From contig JAUCBJ010000452.1 of assembly GCA_032718475.1 (NCBI GenBank), positions 1 through 35,899 of the forward strand: a stretch of DNA of 35,899 nt, read 5' to 3'. Below the pieces are notes generated by a model. That model was not told the DNA's origin, searched no databases, and saw only the letters and a program-made list of their open reading frames with translations. Both the position numbers and the translations under genes were made by a program. Source of the DNA: Nemertoderma westbladi (lineage: Eukaryota > Xenacoelomorpha > Nemertodermatida > Nemertodermatidae). This document shows positions 1 through 13,000 of the stretch, piece by piece. Within the stretch, counting starts at the first letter, position 1, and the number at the start of each line of letters is the position of its first letter.

Positions 1-989
1 GATTACTTGTCATTATTATATACTGCCCCCACTCGGCTTTAGAGAGTGCACCCTCGGTTGCTTACCGGACATATGGGCCACACATCGACAGGGTAATGTC
101 CGTGGGACTACTCAACCAACCCGGCCATGCGAACGCAACCATTCCAAAGCACCTACATGAACTGGTTTCAGAATTGTTAAGATTTTTGAGAGAGTAGAGC
201 CCAACATGCACTTTAAAGTAAAGAGTAATAAAAAATAATTATATCTACCCATTAGAATATATATATATAACAATCATACATAACATATCACTAAATATGA
301 ATCCTTCTATCATTGTCATAACTTCTTGTAGTTTGTTTACGCAGTTGCATTACTAATATGTTATTATATTGATCGGGGCCAAACCCGCATGACACGACAC
401 AAGCCGATCCCAAATCGTCCCATAAATTCTACTCGCCAGCGCCACCCGCCACTCGCCACCACTATTATTTGATTGATAGAGGGTTATGATATTTTGTTTG
501 TTTTGGGGTTGGGAATTAAGTGCCCCCACTCGGCTATAGAGAGTACCTCTTGGTGGTTTCACTGGATGTAGGGTCTCACCACCGGTCAGGTTGTACTGTT
601 CCGGAGGAACTATAACAAGAAGACCAGACCCCGTGATACATGCGTAGCACATGACCTAGTCTAATCCCGAATTGGGATTCTATAGATAGCCTTTTTTAGA
701 GGAGAGAAGGTTATCTGGAGAACTAAGCCAAAACGACCAATAAGATGTTCCTATACCCCCCCCCAAAAATTAATTCTAAGAACTTTTCTCATATATATTG
801 CGCTTCAAATATTTACGGTTCTCCGGCTAGGGCCAATTTGAGGTCAAAATTTTGCTCTCCCTAGCAACAGCGTTGCTATGCAAAAAACTCAAGAACCGCT
901 AATGCTACGAACTCGGGACTGGCGCCAAAATGTAGGCAGCATATGGGTTTACCTCCAATAATCTTTTTTTAGAGCGATCCGATCATGAT

Positions 990-2570
990 CTTGGCCGCGA
1001 TCAGTAAAGATCGTGTTTGATCGAAATTCGGTCACTCAAGGCTTGCCCCAATCGAAAAACTTAACATTACAAAAAGATTCAGCGACCCCACATTAGTCAT
1101 GATTCCCGTTAAAAGATTTAAAAAAAAGTGAATTCTTCCTGATCAAAACGCAAGATCATGATCGCGCAAAGATCGGACTTTGTAAAATCGCAACTAAGCA
1201 TTTTGGATATAAACAATTACTGTAGGAAACGTTCAGAACACCGCCTTGAGTCGATTAAAAAAAAAATTGGCTCGATCGGACAACCGGTTCTCGAGATCTG
1301 ATACCTGATCATTAAAGATCATATTTTTCTGTTTTTTCCAATTTTCTCGAAAACTTTGTTTGAGACTCCCGATTTTTTTTTTACGAATCGACTTCTATGA
1401 TGAAGGGACAACTTTTGAGCATTTCGAAATTTTCAAAAAGCGATTTGATCAGGCCGCGATCAGAAAAGATCGTGTTTTTGGTTTTATTTCGAAGACCAAG
1501 TCCTAGGAGTTCACCGTATAGAAAAACTTAACATCACAAAAAGATTCCTTACCCTCGAATTATGGGGGGTAGCCAAAATTTGGGCATAAAAAAGTTCAAG
1601 TCTAGTGGGTCAAAACTCAAGATCATGATCGCGAAAAGATCAGTACTTTTAAAATCGAATCTAAGCATTTTTCTAATAAACATTCATTGTAGGAAATATT
1701 TACTGGACCATTCTGAGTTGATTAAAAAAAAAATTGGCTCGATCGGACCAATGGTTCTCGAGATCTGATACCTGATCATAAAAGATCGTGTTTTTTTAGT
1801 TTTTTTGAATTTTCTCGAAAACTTTGTTTGAGACCCCCGATTTTTTTTTTAGAAATCGACTCCTATGGTGAAGGGGCAACGTTTGTGCATTTCGAAATTT
1901 TGAAAAAGCGATTTGATCATGCCGTGATCAGAAAAGATCGTGTTTTCGGTTTTATTTCGAAGACCAAGTCCTGTGAGTTCACCGTATGGAAAAACTTTAC
2001 ATCACAAAAAGATTCCTCACCCTAGAATTATGGGGGGTAGCCAAAATTTGGGCATAAAAAAGTTCACGTCTAGGGGGTCAAAATTCAAGATCATGATCGC
2101 GAAAAGATCAGTATATTTAAAATCGAATCTAAGCATTTCTCTAATAAACATTCATTGTAAGAAATGTTCAATGGTCTATTCTGAGTTGATTAAAAAAAAA
2201 ATTGGCTCGATCGTAAAACCGGTTCTCGAGATCTGATACCTGATCATTAAAGATCGTGTTTTTCGGTTTTTTCAAATTTTCTCGAAAACTTTGTTTGAGA
2301 CCCCCGATTTTTTTTTTACTAATCGACTTCTATTAAGAAGGGGCAACTTTTGTGTATTTCGAAATTTTCAAAAAGCGTTTTGATCAGGCCGTGATCAGGA
2401 AAGATCATGTTTTCGATTTTATTTCGAAGACCAAGTCCCGTGAGTTCACCGTATGGAAAAACTTAACATCACAAAAAGATTCCTCACCCTCGAATTTAGG
2501 GGGGTAGCCAAAATTTGGGCATAAAAAAGTTCAATTCTAGAGGGTCAAAAGATCATGATCGCGAAAAGAT
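990..2570. repeat. ~467-bp GATC-rich subrepeats (copy 1)
   Basis: A shared marker (CTTAACATCAC and variants) falls at 1060, 1527, 1995 and 2462, giving 467-468 bp spacing. The first unit is the most diverged. The unit from 1527 to 1994 contains ten GATC sites, against roughly two expected by chance. Several are paired as TGATC-N6-GATC. The same blocks lie at about 5203-6783 and 9414-10990 in the other copies. The units also carry oligo-A and oligo-T tracts of 8-10 bases. Confidence 0.88.
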
Positions 2571-3490
2571 CAGTTTTTTCGAAATTACTTCTAAGCATTT
2601 TGGGGCAAAACTTTCAAACTAAAAAACATTCACTGGAGTGTTCTAAGTAGATTAAAAAAAATTTCGACTCAATAGGCCTACCGGTACCGGAGATATGGTC
2701 GTTCAAAGTCTGCTTCCGGTAATTCGAAAATATTTCGAAAACCCTTGATCTAATTTTTTCCTTGAAAATATATGAATGTACAGTTAGTGGACCCGCATCT
2801 AACGATATATCTAAATCCTTATTTCGGATGACAGGTACCGGTAAAATCAGACTTTACCAAAAAAAATTCAAACTTTTTCTACTCATGTCTGACTGTCTCT
2901 AAAACTATAACAGGTATGAAAATACTTTCGCCCCAAGAAATGTTCGCCTATCCAATGCGCTTCTAACGATGTATTCAGATTTGTACAACGGTCAATAGTT
3001 TTCGAGATATTAACAACTTAGGCCCTGATCACCATGATCGCAAAAGATCAGTTTTTTAGAATTTTGATGTAAGCCTTTTCAGACAAAATTTTCAAACTAA
3101 AAAACATTCACTGGAGTGTTCTAAGTAGATTAAAAAAAAATTCGACTCAATAGGCCTACCGGTACCGGTGATATGGTCGTTCAAAATCTGCTTCCGGTAA
3201 TTCGAAAATATTTCGAAAATCCTTGATCGAATTTTTTCCTTGAAAATATGTGAATGTACAGTTAGTGGACCTGCATTTAACGATATATCACAATCCATAT
3301 TTTAGATGACAGGTACCGGTCAAATTAGACTTTACCAAAAAAAATTTAAATTTTTGCAACTCATGTCTGACTATCTTGAAAACTATAATAGGTATGAAAA
3401 CACTTTCGCCCCAAGAAATGTTCGCCTATCCAATGTGCTTCTAACGCTGTGCTCGGATTTTGCATAGTATCAAAATCGACTACTTAACCC
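2570..3490. repeat. Two ~478-bp subrepeats (copy 1)
   Basis: The block around CATTCACTGGAGTGTTC begins its repeat at 2629 and again at 3107, 478 bp apart. The following sequence aligns along its length, with palindromic ACCGGT sites and the shared phrase TCATGTCTGACT. Copy 2 has the same pair (about 6783-7703). Copy 3 has a single unit (about 10990-11400), so the second unit was gained or lost after the copies separated. Confidence 0.85.
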
Positions 3491-3494
3491 CCCC

Positions 3495-3521
3495 GCGGAG
3501 GGAACGGAGTGACCGGAGCGC
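3495..3521. other. 27-bp G-rich boundary motif
   Basis: A 27-bp motif beginning GCGGAGGGAACGGAGTGACC and ending GGAGCGC occurs at 3495-3521, 7708-7734 and 11494-11520. It is unchanged even in copy 3, where the sequence on both sides is unrelated. In copy 3 homology to the repeat stops at its last base. It may mark an element end or a recombination site; that is inference. Confidence 0.6.
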
Positions 3522-4213
3522 AAAGGGTGGTGGGAGGGGTAGGTGGCAAACACTATTTATAGGGTGGAGGGAGGGGCTAGTATATTACTTTAGGGTATTT
3601 GATTTTCTTTCAATATAGTTTAGGTACCTCAGTCTTATTTATAATATATTATACATTATTCCAAATTATATGAAGTTCTAATAAACTAGATTTTCCACCT
3701 GTAGGATGAATATATAATGTTGGGCTCATAATATATTTGAAAAATAGATTTTAGTATTTATATTGTATAACAGATTGCTAATTGATATTATTATGGTACT
3801 ATACTAAAGACGCTTTGATTATCTGATCAAAAGTCAAGTACTGGCATATTTTTTAATTCTTTAATCATTCTCTAAACTCTAAATCTCTAAAATCACTCTA
3901 AATCTAAGATAAGAAACATTTGCTTTACTTATTGTTTGCTTGTGAGGTTATATTAATATATAATGCCGCAGTATAATATCAAATGGGGTGAAACCCGTAT
4001 TAACTGGAAAATGTTTCATTATTATTACAATTGGCACATTCAAGTATGTAGTATTAATAAAGGATAAGTTAATAAAGGATAAATTAATTATTAATCCATA
4101 TCTTCAACTTTGTCTATATGGTTGCATTAATAATAATGTTACTTTATCAATTGGGTCTGAAACAAGCTTCTTTACTCCAAAATTATGATAACTTATAAGA
4201 GGACGGGGTTCGT

Positions 4214-7200
4214 GATTACTTGTCATTATTATATACTGCCCCCACTCGGCTTTAGAGAGTGCACCCTCGGTTGCTTACCGGACATATGGGCCACACATCG
4301 ACAGGGTAATGTCCGTGGGACTACTCAACCAACCCGGCCATGCGAACGCAACCATTCCAAAGCACCTACATGAACTGGTTTCAGAATTGTTAAGATTTTT
4401 GAGAGAGTAGAGCCCAACATGCACTTTAAAGTAAAGAGTAATAAAAAATAATTATATCTACCCATTAGAATATATATATATAACAATCATACATAACATA
4501 TCACTAAATATGAATCCTTCTATCATTGTCATAACTTCTTGTAGTTTGTTTACGCAGTTGCATTACTAATATGTTATTATATTGATCGGGGCCAAACCCG
4601 CATGACACGACACAAGCCGATCCCAAATCGTCCCATAAATTCTACTCGCCAGCGCCACCCGCCACTCGCCACCACTATTATTTGATTGATAGAGGGTTAT
4701 GATATTTTGTTTGTTTTGGGGTTGGGAATTAAGTGCCCCCACTCGGCTATAGAGAGTACCTCTTGGTGGTTTCACTGGATGTAGGGTCTCACCACCGGTC
4801 AGGTTGTACTGTTCCGGAGGAACTATAACAAGAAGACCAGACCCCGTGATACATGCGTAGCACATGACCTAGTCTAATCCCGAATTGGGATTCTATAGAT
4901 AGCCTTTTTTAGAGGAGAGAAGGTTATCTGGAGAACTAAGCCAAAACGACCAATAAGATGTTCCTATACCCCCCCCCAAAAATTAATTCTAAGAACTTTT
5001 CTCATATATATTGCGCTTCAAATATTTACGGTTCTCCGGCTAGGGCCAATTTGAGGTCAAAATTTTGCTCTCCCTAGCAACAGCGTTGCTATGCAAAAAA
5101 CTCAAGAACCGCTAATGCTACGAACTCGGGACTGGCGCCAAAATGTAGGCAGCATATGGGTTTACCTCCAATAATCTTTTTTTAGAGCGATCCGATCATG
5201 ATCTTGGCCGCGATCAGTAAAGATCGTGTTTGATCGAAATTCGGTCACTCAAGGCTTGCCCCAATCGAAAAACTTAACATTACAAAAAGATTCAGCGACC
5301 CCACATTAGTCATGATTCCCGTTAAAAGATTTAAAAAAAAGTGAATTCTTCCTGATCAAAACGCAAGATCATGATCGCGCAAAGATCGGACTTTGTAAAA
5401 TCGCAACTAAGCATTTTGGATATAAACAATTACTGTAGGAAACGTTCAGAACACCGCCTTGAGTCGATTAAAAAAAAAATTGGCTCGATCGGACAACCGG
5501 TTCTCGAGATCTGATACCTGATCATTAAAGATCATATTTTTCTGTTTTTTCCAATTTTCTCGAAAACTTTGTTTGAGACTCCCGATTTTTTTTTTACGAA
5601 TCGACTTCTATGATGAAGGGACAACTTTTGAGCATTTCGAAATTTTCAAAAAGCGATTTGATCAGGCCGCGATCAGAAAAGATCGTGTTTTTGGTTTTAT
5701 TTCGAAGACCAAGTCCTAGGAGTTCACCGTATAGAAAAACTTAACATCACAAAAAGATTCCTTACCCTCGAATTATGGGGGGTAGCCAAAATTTGGGCAT
5801 AAAAAAGTTCAAGTCTAGTGGGTCAAAACTCAAGATCATGATCGCGAAAAGATCAGTACTTTTAAAATCGAATCTAAGCATTTTTCTAATAAACATTCAT
5901 TGTAGGAAATATTTACTGGACCATTCTGAGTTGATTAAAAAAAAAATTGGCTCGATCGGACCAATGGTTCTCGAGATCTGATACCTGATCATAAAAGATC
6001 GTGTTTTTTTAGTTTTTTTGAATTTTCTCGAAAACTTTGTTTGAGACCCCCGATTTTTTTTTTAGAAATCGACTCCTATGGTGAAGGGGCAACGTTTGTG
6101 CATTTCGAAATTTTGAAAAAGCGATTTGATCATGCCGTGATCAGAAAAGATCGTGTTTTCGGTTTTATTTCGAAGACCAAGTCCTGTGAGTTCACCGTAT
6201 GGAAAAACTTTACATCACAAAAAGATTCCTCACCCTAGAATTATGGGGGGTAGCCAAAATTTGGGCATAAAAAAGTTCACGTCTAGGGGGTCAAAATTCA
6301 AGATCATGATCGCGAAAAGATCAGTATATTTAAAATCGAATCTAAGCATTTCTCTAATAAACATTCATTGTAAGAAATGTTCAATGGTCTATTCTGAGTT
6401 GATTAAAAAAAAAATTGGCTCGATCGTAAAACCGGTTCTCGAGATCTGATACCTGATCATTAAAGATCGTGTTTTTCGGTTTTTTCAAATTTTCTCGAAA
6501 ACTTTGTTTGAGACCCCCGATTTTTTTTTTACTAATCGACTTCTATTAAGAAGGGGCAACTTTTGTGTATTTCGAAATTTTCAAAAAGCGTTTTGATCAG
6601 GCCGTGATCAGGAAAGATCATGTTTTCGATTTTATTTCGAAGACCAAGTCCCGTGAGTTCACCGTATGGAAAAACTTAACATCACAAAAAGATTCCTCAC
6701 CCTCGAATTTAGGGGGGTAGCCAAAATTTGGGCATAAAAAAGTTCAATTCTAGAGGGTCAAAAGATCATGATCGCGAAAAGATCAGTTTTTTCGAAATTA
6801 CTTCTAAGCATTTTGGGGCAAAACTTTCAAACTAAAAAACATTCACTGGAGTGTTCTAAGTAGATTAAAAAAAATTTCGACTCAATAGGCCTACCGGTAC
6901 CGGAGATATGGTCGTTCAAAGTCTGCTTCCGGTAATTCGAAAATATTTCGAAAACCCTTGATCTAATTTTTTCCTTGAAAATATATGAATGTACAGTTAG
7001 TGGACCCGCATCTAACGATATATCTAAATCCTTATTTCGGATGACAGGTACCGGTAAAATCAGACTTTACCAAAAAAAATTCAAACTTTTTCTACTCATG
7101 TCTGACTGTCTCTAAAACTATAACAGGTATGAAAATACTTTCGCCCCAAGAAATGTTCGCCTATCCAATGCGCTTCTAACGATGTATTCAGATTTGTACA

Positions 7201-8426
7201 ACGGTCAATAGTTTTCGAGATATTAACAACTTAGGCCCTGATCACCATGATCGCAAAAGATCAGTTTTTTAGAATTTTGATGTAAGCCTTTTCAGACAAA
7301 ATTTTCAAACTAAAAAACATTCACTGGAGTGTTCTAAGTAGATTAAAAAAAAATTCGACTCAATAGGCCTACCGGTACCGGTGATATGGTCGTTCAAAAT
7401 CTGCTTCCGGTAATTCGAAAATATTTCGAAAATCCTTGATCGAATTTTTTCCTTGAAAATATGTGAATGTACAGTTAGTGGACCTGCATTTAACGATATA
7501 TCACAATCCATATTTTAGATGACAGGTACCGGTCAAATTAGACTTTACCAAAAAAAATTTAAATTTTTGCAACTCATGTCTGACTATCTTGAAAACTATA
7601 ATAGGTATGAAAACACTTTCGCCCCAAGAAATGTTCGCCTATCCAATGTGCTTCTAACGCTGTGCTCGGATTTTGCATAGTATCAAAATCGACTACTTAA
7701 CCCCCCCGCGGAGGGAACGGAGTGACCGGAGCGCAAAGGGTGGTGGGAGGGGTAGGTGGCAAACACTATTTATAGGGTGGAGGGAGGGGCTAGTATATTA
7801 CTTTAGGGTATTTGATTTTCTTTCAATATAGTTTAGGTACCTCAGTCTTATTTATAATATATTATACATTATTCCAAATTATATGAAGTTCTAATAAACT
7901 AGATTTTCCACCTGTAGGATGAATATATAATGTTGGGCTCATAATATATTTGAAAAATAGATTTTAGTATTTATATTGTATAACAGATTGCTAATTGATA
8001 TTATTATGGTACTATACTAAAGACGCTTTGATTATCTGATCAAAAGTCAAGTACTGGCATATTTTTTAATTCTTTAATCATTCTCTAAACTCTAAATCTC
8101 TAAAATCACTCTAAATCTAAGATAAGAAACATTTGCTTTACTTATTGTTTGCTTGTGAGGTTATATTAATATATAATGCCGCAGTATAATATCAAATGGG
8201 GTGAAACCCGTATTAACTGGAAAATGTTTCATTATTATTACAATTGGCACATTCAAGTATGTAGTATTAATAAAGGATAAGTTAATAAAGGATAAATTAA
8301 TTATTAATCCATATCTTCAACTTTGTCTATATGGTTGCATTAATAATAATGTTACTTTATCAATTGGGTCTGAAACAAGCTTCTTTACTCCAAAATTATG
8401 ATAACTTATAAGAGGACGGGGTTCGT
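4214..8426. repeat. 4213-bp tandem repeat, copy 2
   Basis: This copy matched copy 1 at every place I compared, including homopolymer runs and all short ORFs, which are shifted by exactly 4213 bp. Such identity means a very recent duplication, active homogenisation, or an assembly duplication. Internal layout is as in copy 1: GATC-rich subrepeats about 5203-6783, ~478-bp subrepeats about 6783-7703, G-rich motif 7708-7734. Confidence 0.95.
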
Positions 8427-11400
8427 GATTACTTGTCATTATTATATACTGCCCCCACTCGGCTTTAGAGAGTGCACCCTCGGTTGCTTACCGGACATAT
8501 GGGCCACACATCGACAGGGTAATGTCCGTGGGACTACTCAACCAACCCGGCCATGCGAACGCAACCATTCCAAAGCACCTACATGAACTGGTTTCAGAAT
8601 TGTTAAGATTTTTGAGAGAGTAGAGCCCAACATGCACTTTAAAGTAAAGAGTAATAAAAAATAATTATATCTACCCATTAGAATATATATATATAACAAT
8701 CATACATAACATATCACTAAATATGAATCCTTCTATCATTGTCATAACTTCTTGTAGTTTGTTTACGCAGTTGCATTACTAATATGTTATTATATTGATC
8801 GGGGCCAAACCCGCATGACACGACACAAGCCGATCCCAAATCGTCCCATAAATTCTACTCGCCAGCGCCACCCGCCACTCGCCACCACTATTATTTGATT
8901 GATAGAGGGTTATGATATTTTGTTTGTTTTGGGGTTGGGAATTAAGTGCCCCCACTCGGCTATAGAGAGTACCTCTTGGTGGTTTCACTGGATGTAGGGG
9001 CCCACCACCGGTCAGGTTGTACTGTTCCGGAGGAACTATAACAAGAAGACCGGCCCCGTGATACATGCGTAGCACATGATCTAGTCTAATCCCGAACTGG
9101 GATTCTATAGATAGCCTTTTTGAGAGAGTAGAAGGTTATCTGGAGAACTAAGCCAAAACGACCAATAAGATGTTCCTATACCCCCCCCCAAAAATTAATT
9201 CTAAGAACTTTTCTCATATATATTGCGCTTAAAATATTTACGGTTCTCCGGCTAGGGCCAATTTGAGTCAAAAAGTCAGCTTCCCTAGCAACCTCGTTGC
9301 TATGCATTTATCTCAAGAACCGCTAACGCTACGGACTCAGGACCGGCGCCAATCGATAGGCAGCATATGGGTTTACATCCAGGAATTTTTTTTTAAAGAT
9401 GCCCGATGATGATCTTGGCGGCGATCAGTAAAGATCAGTTTTGATCAGCAATCGGAAACTCAAGGCTTGCTCCAATCGAAAAAGTTAACATTACAAAAAG
9501 ATTCAGCGACCCCACATTAGTCATGATTCCCGTTAAAAGATTTTAAAAAAAGTGAATTCTTCCTGATCAAAACACGAGATCATGATCGCGCAAAGATCGG
9601 ACTTCGTAAAATCGTAACTAAGCATTTTGGATATAAACAATTACTGTAGGAAACGTTCAGAACACCGCCCTGAGTCGATTAAAAAAAAAATTGGCTCGAT
9701 CGGACAACCGGTTCTCGAGATCTGATACCTGATCATTAAAGATCGTGTTTTTCGGTTTTTTCGGATTTTCTCGAAAACTTTGTTTGAGACCCCCGATTTT
9801 TTTTTTACAAATCGACTTCTATGATGAAGGGGCAACTTTTGAGCATTTCGAAATTTTCAAAAAGCGATTTGATCAGGCCGCGATCAGAAAAGATCGTGTT
9901 TTTGGTTTTATTTCGAAGACCAAGTCCTGGGAGTTCACCGTATGGAAAAACTTAACATCACAAAAAGATTCCTCACCCTCGAATTATGGGGGGTAGCCAA
10001 AATTTGGGCATAAAAAAGTTCAAGTCTAGTGGGTCAAAACTCAAGATCATGATCGCGAAAAGATCAGTACTTTTAAAATCAAATCTAAGCATTTTTCTAA
10101 TAAACATTCATTGTAGGAAATGTTTACTGGACCATTCTGAGTTGATTAAAAAAAAAATTGGCTCGATCGGACCAATGGTTCTCGAGATCTGATACCTGAT
10201 CATAAAAGATCGTGTTTTTTTAGTTTTTTTGAATTTTCTCGAAAACTTTGTTTGAGACCCCCGATTTTTTTTTTACAAATCGACTCCTATGGTGAAGGGG
10301 CAACGTTTGTGCATTTCGAAATTTTCAAAAAGCGATTTGATCAGGCCGTGATCAGAAAAGATCGTGTTTTCAGTTTTATTTCGAAGACCAAGTCCTGTGA
10401 GTTCACCGTATGGAAAAACTTTACATCACAAAAAGATTCCTCACCCTCGAATTATGGGGGGTAGCCAAAATTTGGGCCTAAAAAAGTTCAAGTCTAGCGG
10501 GTCAAAACTCAAGATCATGATCGCGAAAAGATCAGTTCTTTTAAAATTGAATCTAAGCATTTTTCTAATAAACATTCATTGTAGGAAATGTTTACTGGAC
10601 TATTCTGAATTGATTAAAAAAAAATTGGCTCGATCGGACAACCGGTTCTCTAGATCTGATACCTGATCATTAAAGATCGTGTTTTTCGGTTTTTTGAAAT
10701 TTTCTCGAAAACTTTGTTTGAGACCCCCAATTTTTTTTTTACTAAACGACTTCTATTAAGAAGGGGAAACTTTTGTACATTTCGAAATTTTCAAAAAGCG
10801 ATTTGATTAGGCCGTGATCAGGAAAGATCATGTTTTCGATTTTATTTCGAAGACCAAGTCCCGTGAGTTTACCGTATGGAAAAACTTAACATCACAAAAA
10901 GATTCCTTACCCTCGAATTAGGGGGGGTAGCCAAAATTTGGGCATAAAAAAGTTCAATTCTAGAGGGTCAAAAGATCATGATCGCGAAAAGATCAGTTTT
11001 TTCGAAATTACTTCTAAGCATTTTGGGGCAAAACTTTCAAACTAAAAAACATTCACTGGATTGTTCTAAGTAGATTAAAAAAAATTTCGACTCAATAGGC
11101 CTACCGGTACCGGAGATATGGTCGTTCAAAGTCTGCTTCCGGTAATATGATAATATTTCGAGTACAGTTGATCGAATTTTTTTTTGAAAAAATGTGAATG
11201 TACAGTTAGGGGACCCGCATCCAACAATATATCATAACCCATATTTCGGATGACAGGTACCGGTAAAATCAGACTTTACCAAAAAAAATTCAAATTTTTG
11301 CTACTCATGTCTGACTATCTTGAAAACTATAATTGGTAAGGAAAAACTTTAAGTGTAAGAAGTTTTCATTATTGTAACACGCTTATAACCCTGAATTCGG

Positions 11401-11520
11401 ATTTTTTATATTCTCTGTAGTTTGTATGAGATGTAAAATAATGTCATAATATGTTATAAATAACGTTTCTTTACTAATTACTTCTACAATCCAGCGGAGG
11501 GAACGGAGTGACCGGAGCGC
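8427..11520. repeat. 4213-bp tandem repeat, copy 3 (diverged, truncated)
   Basis: From 8427 to about 8997 this copy is identical to the other two. From about 8998 substitutions and small indels appear abruptly, for example GGGCCCACC in place of GGGTCTCACC, and continue to the end. The four ~467-bp subrepeats are kept (a shared marker falls at 9484, 9951, 10419 and 10885). Only one ~478-bp unit remains, and the AT-rich tail is replaced by about 100 bp of unrelated sequence. Homology ends with the 27-bp G-rich motif at 11494-11520. Confidence 0.9.
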
Positions 11521-12268
11521 CATATCACATCAAAGTATTGGATACATGGACATGACAGTGAATTAGTGGGTTATTGATTCAGTAAATTGTCAATAAGGTG
11601 TCAAACTGTATATGCTAACCATAAATAGGATGACTCAACTGCATCAGTAATTCGAATAAATGACTGATAAACTATAATAAAATTGTGTTAAAATGACCCA
11701 TGGAATATGTATGCACCAATTTTATAAAGCAATTAACATGCACACACATTTAAATATGTTAAATGTGAGACAAATCGGGGCAACATTAATTATGTATTGC
11801 CTAGCGGTGATCCAGTATGAAACACATCCAGTCCTAATCTCTTATTATATGGGATAATGGATGATGATTGATGCAATTCTCAAGTACCTAAAAATCTGAG
11901 ACAAATCGAGGCAACATATATAATGTATTGCCTAGCGGTGGTCCAGTCAGAATTATATCCAGACATGTATCAGGGGAATTGTTTGCCGACAAAGGCATGA
12001 GTGCATGAAAAGTGTAGGCCTTGTATTGTAGCACCAAGTACTCATTGGATACCTCAAGAAATGAGGTAACCTCAGCGAATCCCTCCACACCTGGGATTAT
12101 CTTGGCGAATGCAACCATACCTGAAGTGACCTTTATTGGATATCTCCAGACATGGAATATCCTACTAATGGAAGGAAGTTAGTGTCATGTTATATTTGAC
12201 ATCTGCTAGAAAGAAAAGATTCACACACATCATCCAGCACACGAATAACTGCACCCAACAATAATAAA
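11521..12268. other. Noncoding stretch with a 69-bp direct repeat
   Basis: I see no convincing gene. A segment at 11767-11835 recurs at 11898-11966 (131 bp offset), sharing GAGACAAATCG, GGCAACAT, GTATTGCCTAGCGGTG and ATCCAG with about 15-20 percent differences. The minus-strand ORF at 11888-12118 (76 codons) overlaps the second copy and resembles no family I know. Confidence 0.6.
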
Positions 12269-12482
12269 ATCCACAACACTTACAACCCACAGCATTAACC
12301 CACATAACCTAAGACCCACAATACTTACAACCCATAGCATTGTCAACCTATAGCACTTCCAACCCACTGCACTTTAAAGCCACAGCACTTACAACCCATA
12401 ACACTTATAACCCACAGAAATTAAGACCCACAGCACTTAACCCGCAGCACACAACCCACATAACCTAAAACCCACAGCACTC
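12269..12482. repeat. Degenerate minisatellite (ACAACCCACAGCACTTA type)
   Basis: About 12 imperfect units of 14-20 bp share CCCACAGCACTTACAA or variants such as CCCACATAACCTAAGA. Unit length varies, so this is an old, decayed array. It lies directly before the CCACG pentamer satellite and shares its C/A-rich strand bias, and could be related to it. Confidence 0.75.
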
Positions 12483-12563
12483 ATTACAGATTACTCATTA
12501 CTTCATTACAGATAACAACCAAGATTGATGAGTTACCAACATTGGGAGGGAGAATTGGGAGAA

Positions 12564-13000
12564 CAACGCCACGACACGCCACACCACACGCCACGCTAAG
12601 CCACACGCCACGCAACGCTACGCCACACGACACCACACGCCACGCAACGCCATACGCCACGCAACGCAACGCCACGCCACACGACGCCACGCCACGCAAC
12701 GTCACACACCACGCCACACCACTTCATGCCACGCCACTACACACCACACGCCACACCAAGCCACACGACGCCACGCCACGCAACTACACGCCACACCACT
12801 CCACGACACGTCACAACATTCCACGCCACGTCACCCGCCACGGCACACGCCACACGACGCCACTACACGCCACGCAACGCGCCACGCCACCACACGCCAC
12901 GCAACGCAACGCCACACCACACGACGCCACATCACGTCACGCCACTACACGCCACACCACGCCATACGCCACGCCACGCAACGCCACGCCACACGCCACA
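12564..13000. repeat. CCACG/CCACA pentamer satellite, array 1
   Basis: The sequence is built almost wholly from CCACG, CCACA, CAACG and CTACA pentamers, often paired as the decamer CGCCACACGA or CGCCACGCAA. The plus strand is nearly devoid of T, so stop codons are rare in every frame and long ORFs such as 12542-13018 appear. These encode only Thr/Pro/His/Ala/Arg repeats and are not genes. The start of the array is homologous to array 2 with a 714-bp offset. Confidence 0.93.

Larger units (their letters stand above)
1..4213. repeat. 4213-bp tandem repeat, copy 1
   Basis: The sequence at position 1 recurs at 4214 and 8427, giving a 4213-bp period. The unit holds about 960 bp of non-repetitive sequence in which the motif TGCCCCCACTCGGCT occurs twice (23 and 521). 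Four ~467-bp GATC-rich subrepeats follow (about 990-2570), then two ~478-bp subrepeats (about 2570-3490). A 27-bp G-rich motif (3495-3521) and about 690 bp of AT-rich sequence complete it. The phase is arbitrary because the window begins inside the array. Only short ORFs (up to 99 codons) occur, none of a family I recognise, so I read the unit as noncoding satellite or a degenerate element. Confidence 0.95.

Noticed and set aside
353-652. 99-codon minus-strand ORF repeated at 4566 and 8779
   Set aside because: Copies 1 and 2 are identical only because the DNA is. In copy 3 an indel changes the N-terminus. No family or codon signal is recognised.
1-700. tRNA, 5S rRNA or snRNA inside the 4213-bp unit
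   Set aside because: I found no cloverleaf, box A/B pair or recognisable 5S or snRNA sequence around the TGCCCCCACTCGGCT blocks.
1562-2236. Small ORFs in the 467-bp subrepeats
   Set aside because: They arise from repeat units in different frames, are not conserved as protein between units, and match nothing known.
12269-12482. Telomere-like repeat
   Set aside because: The CCCACA-type units are irregular in length and do not match a TTAGGG-type pattern.
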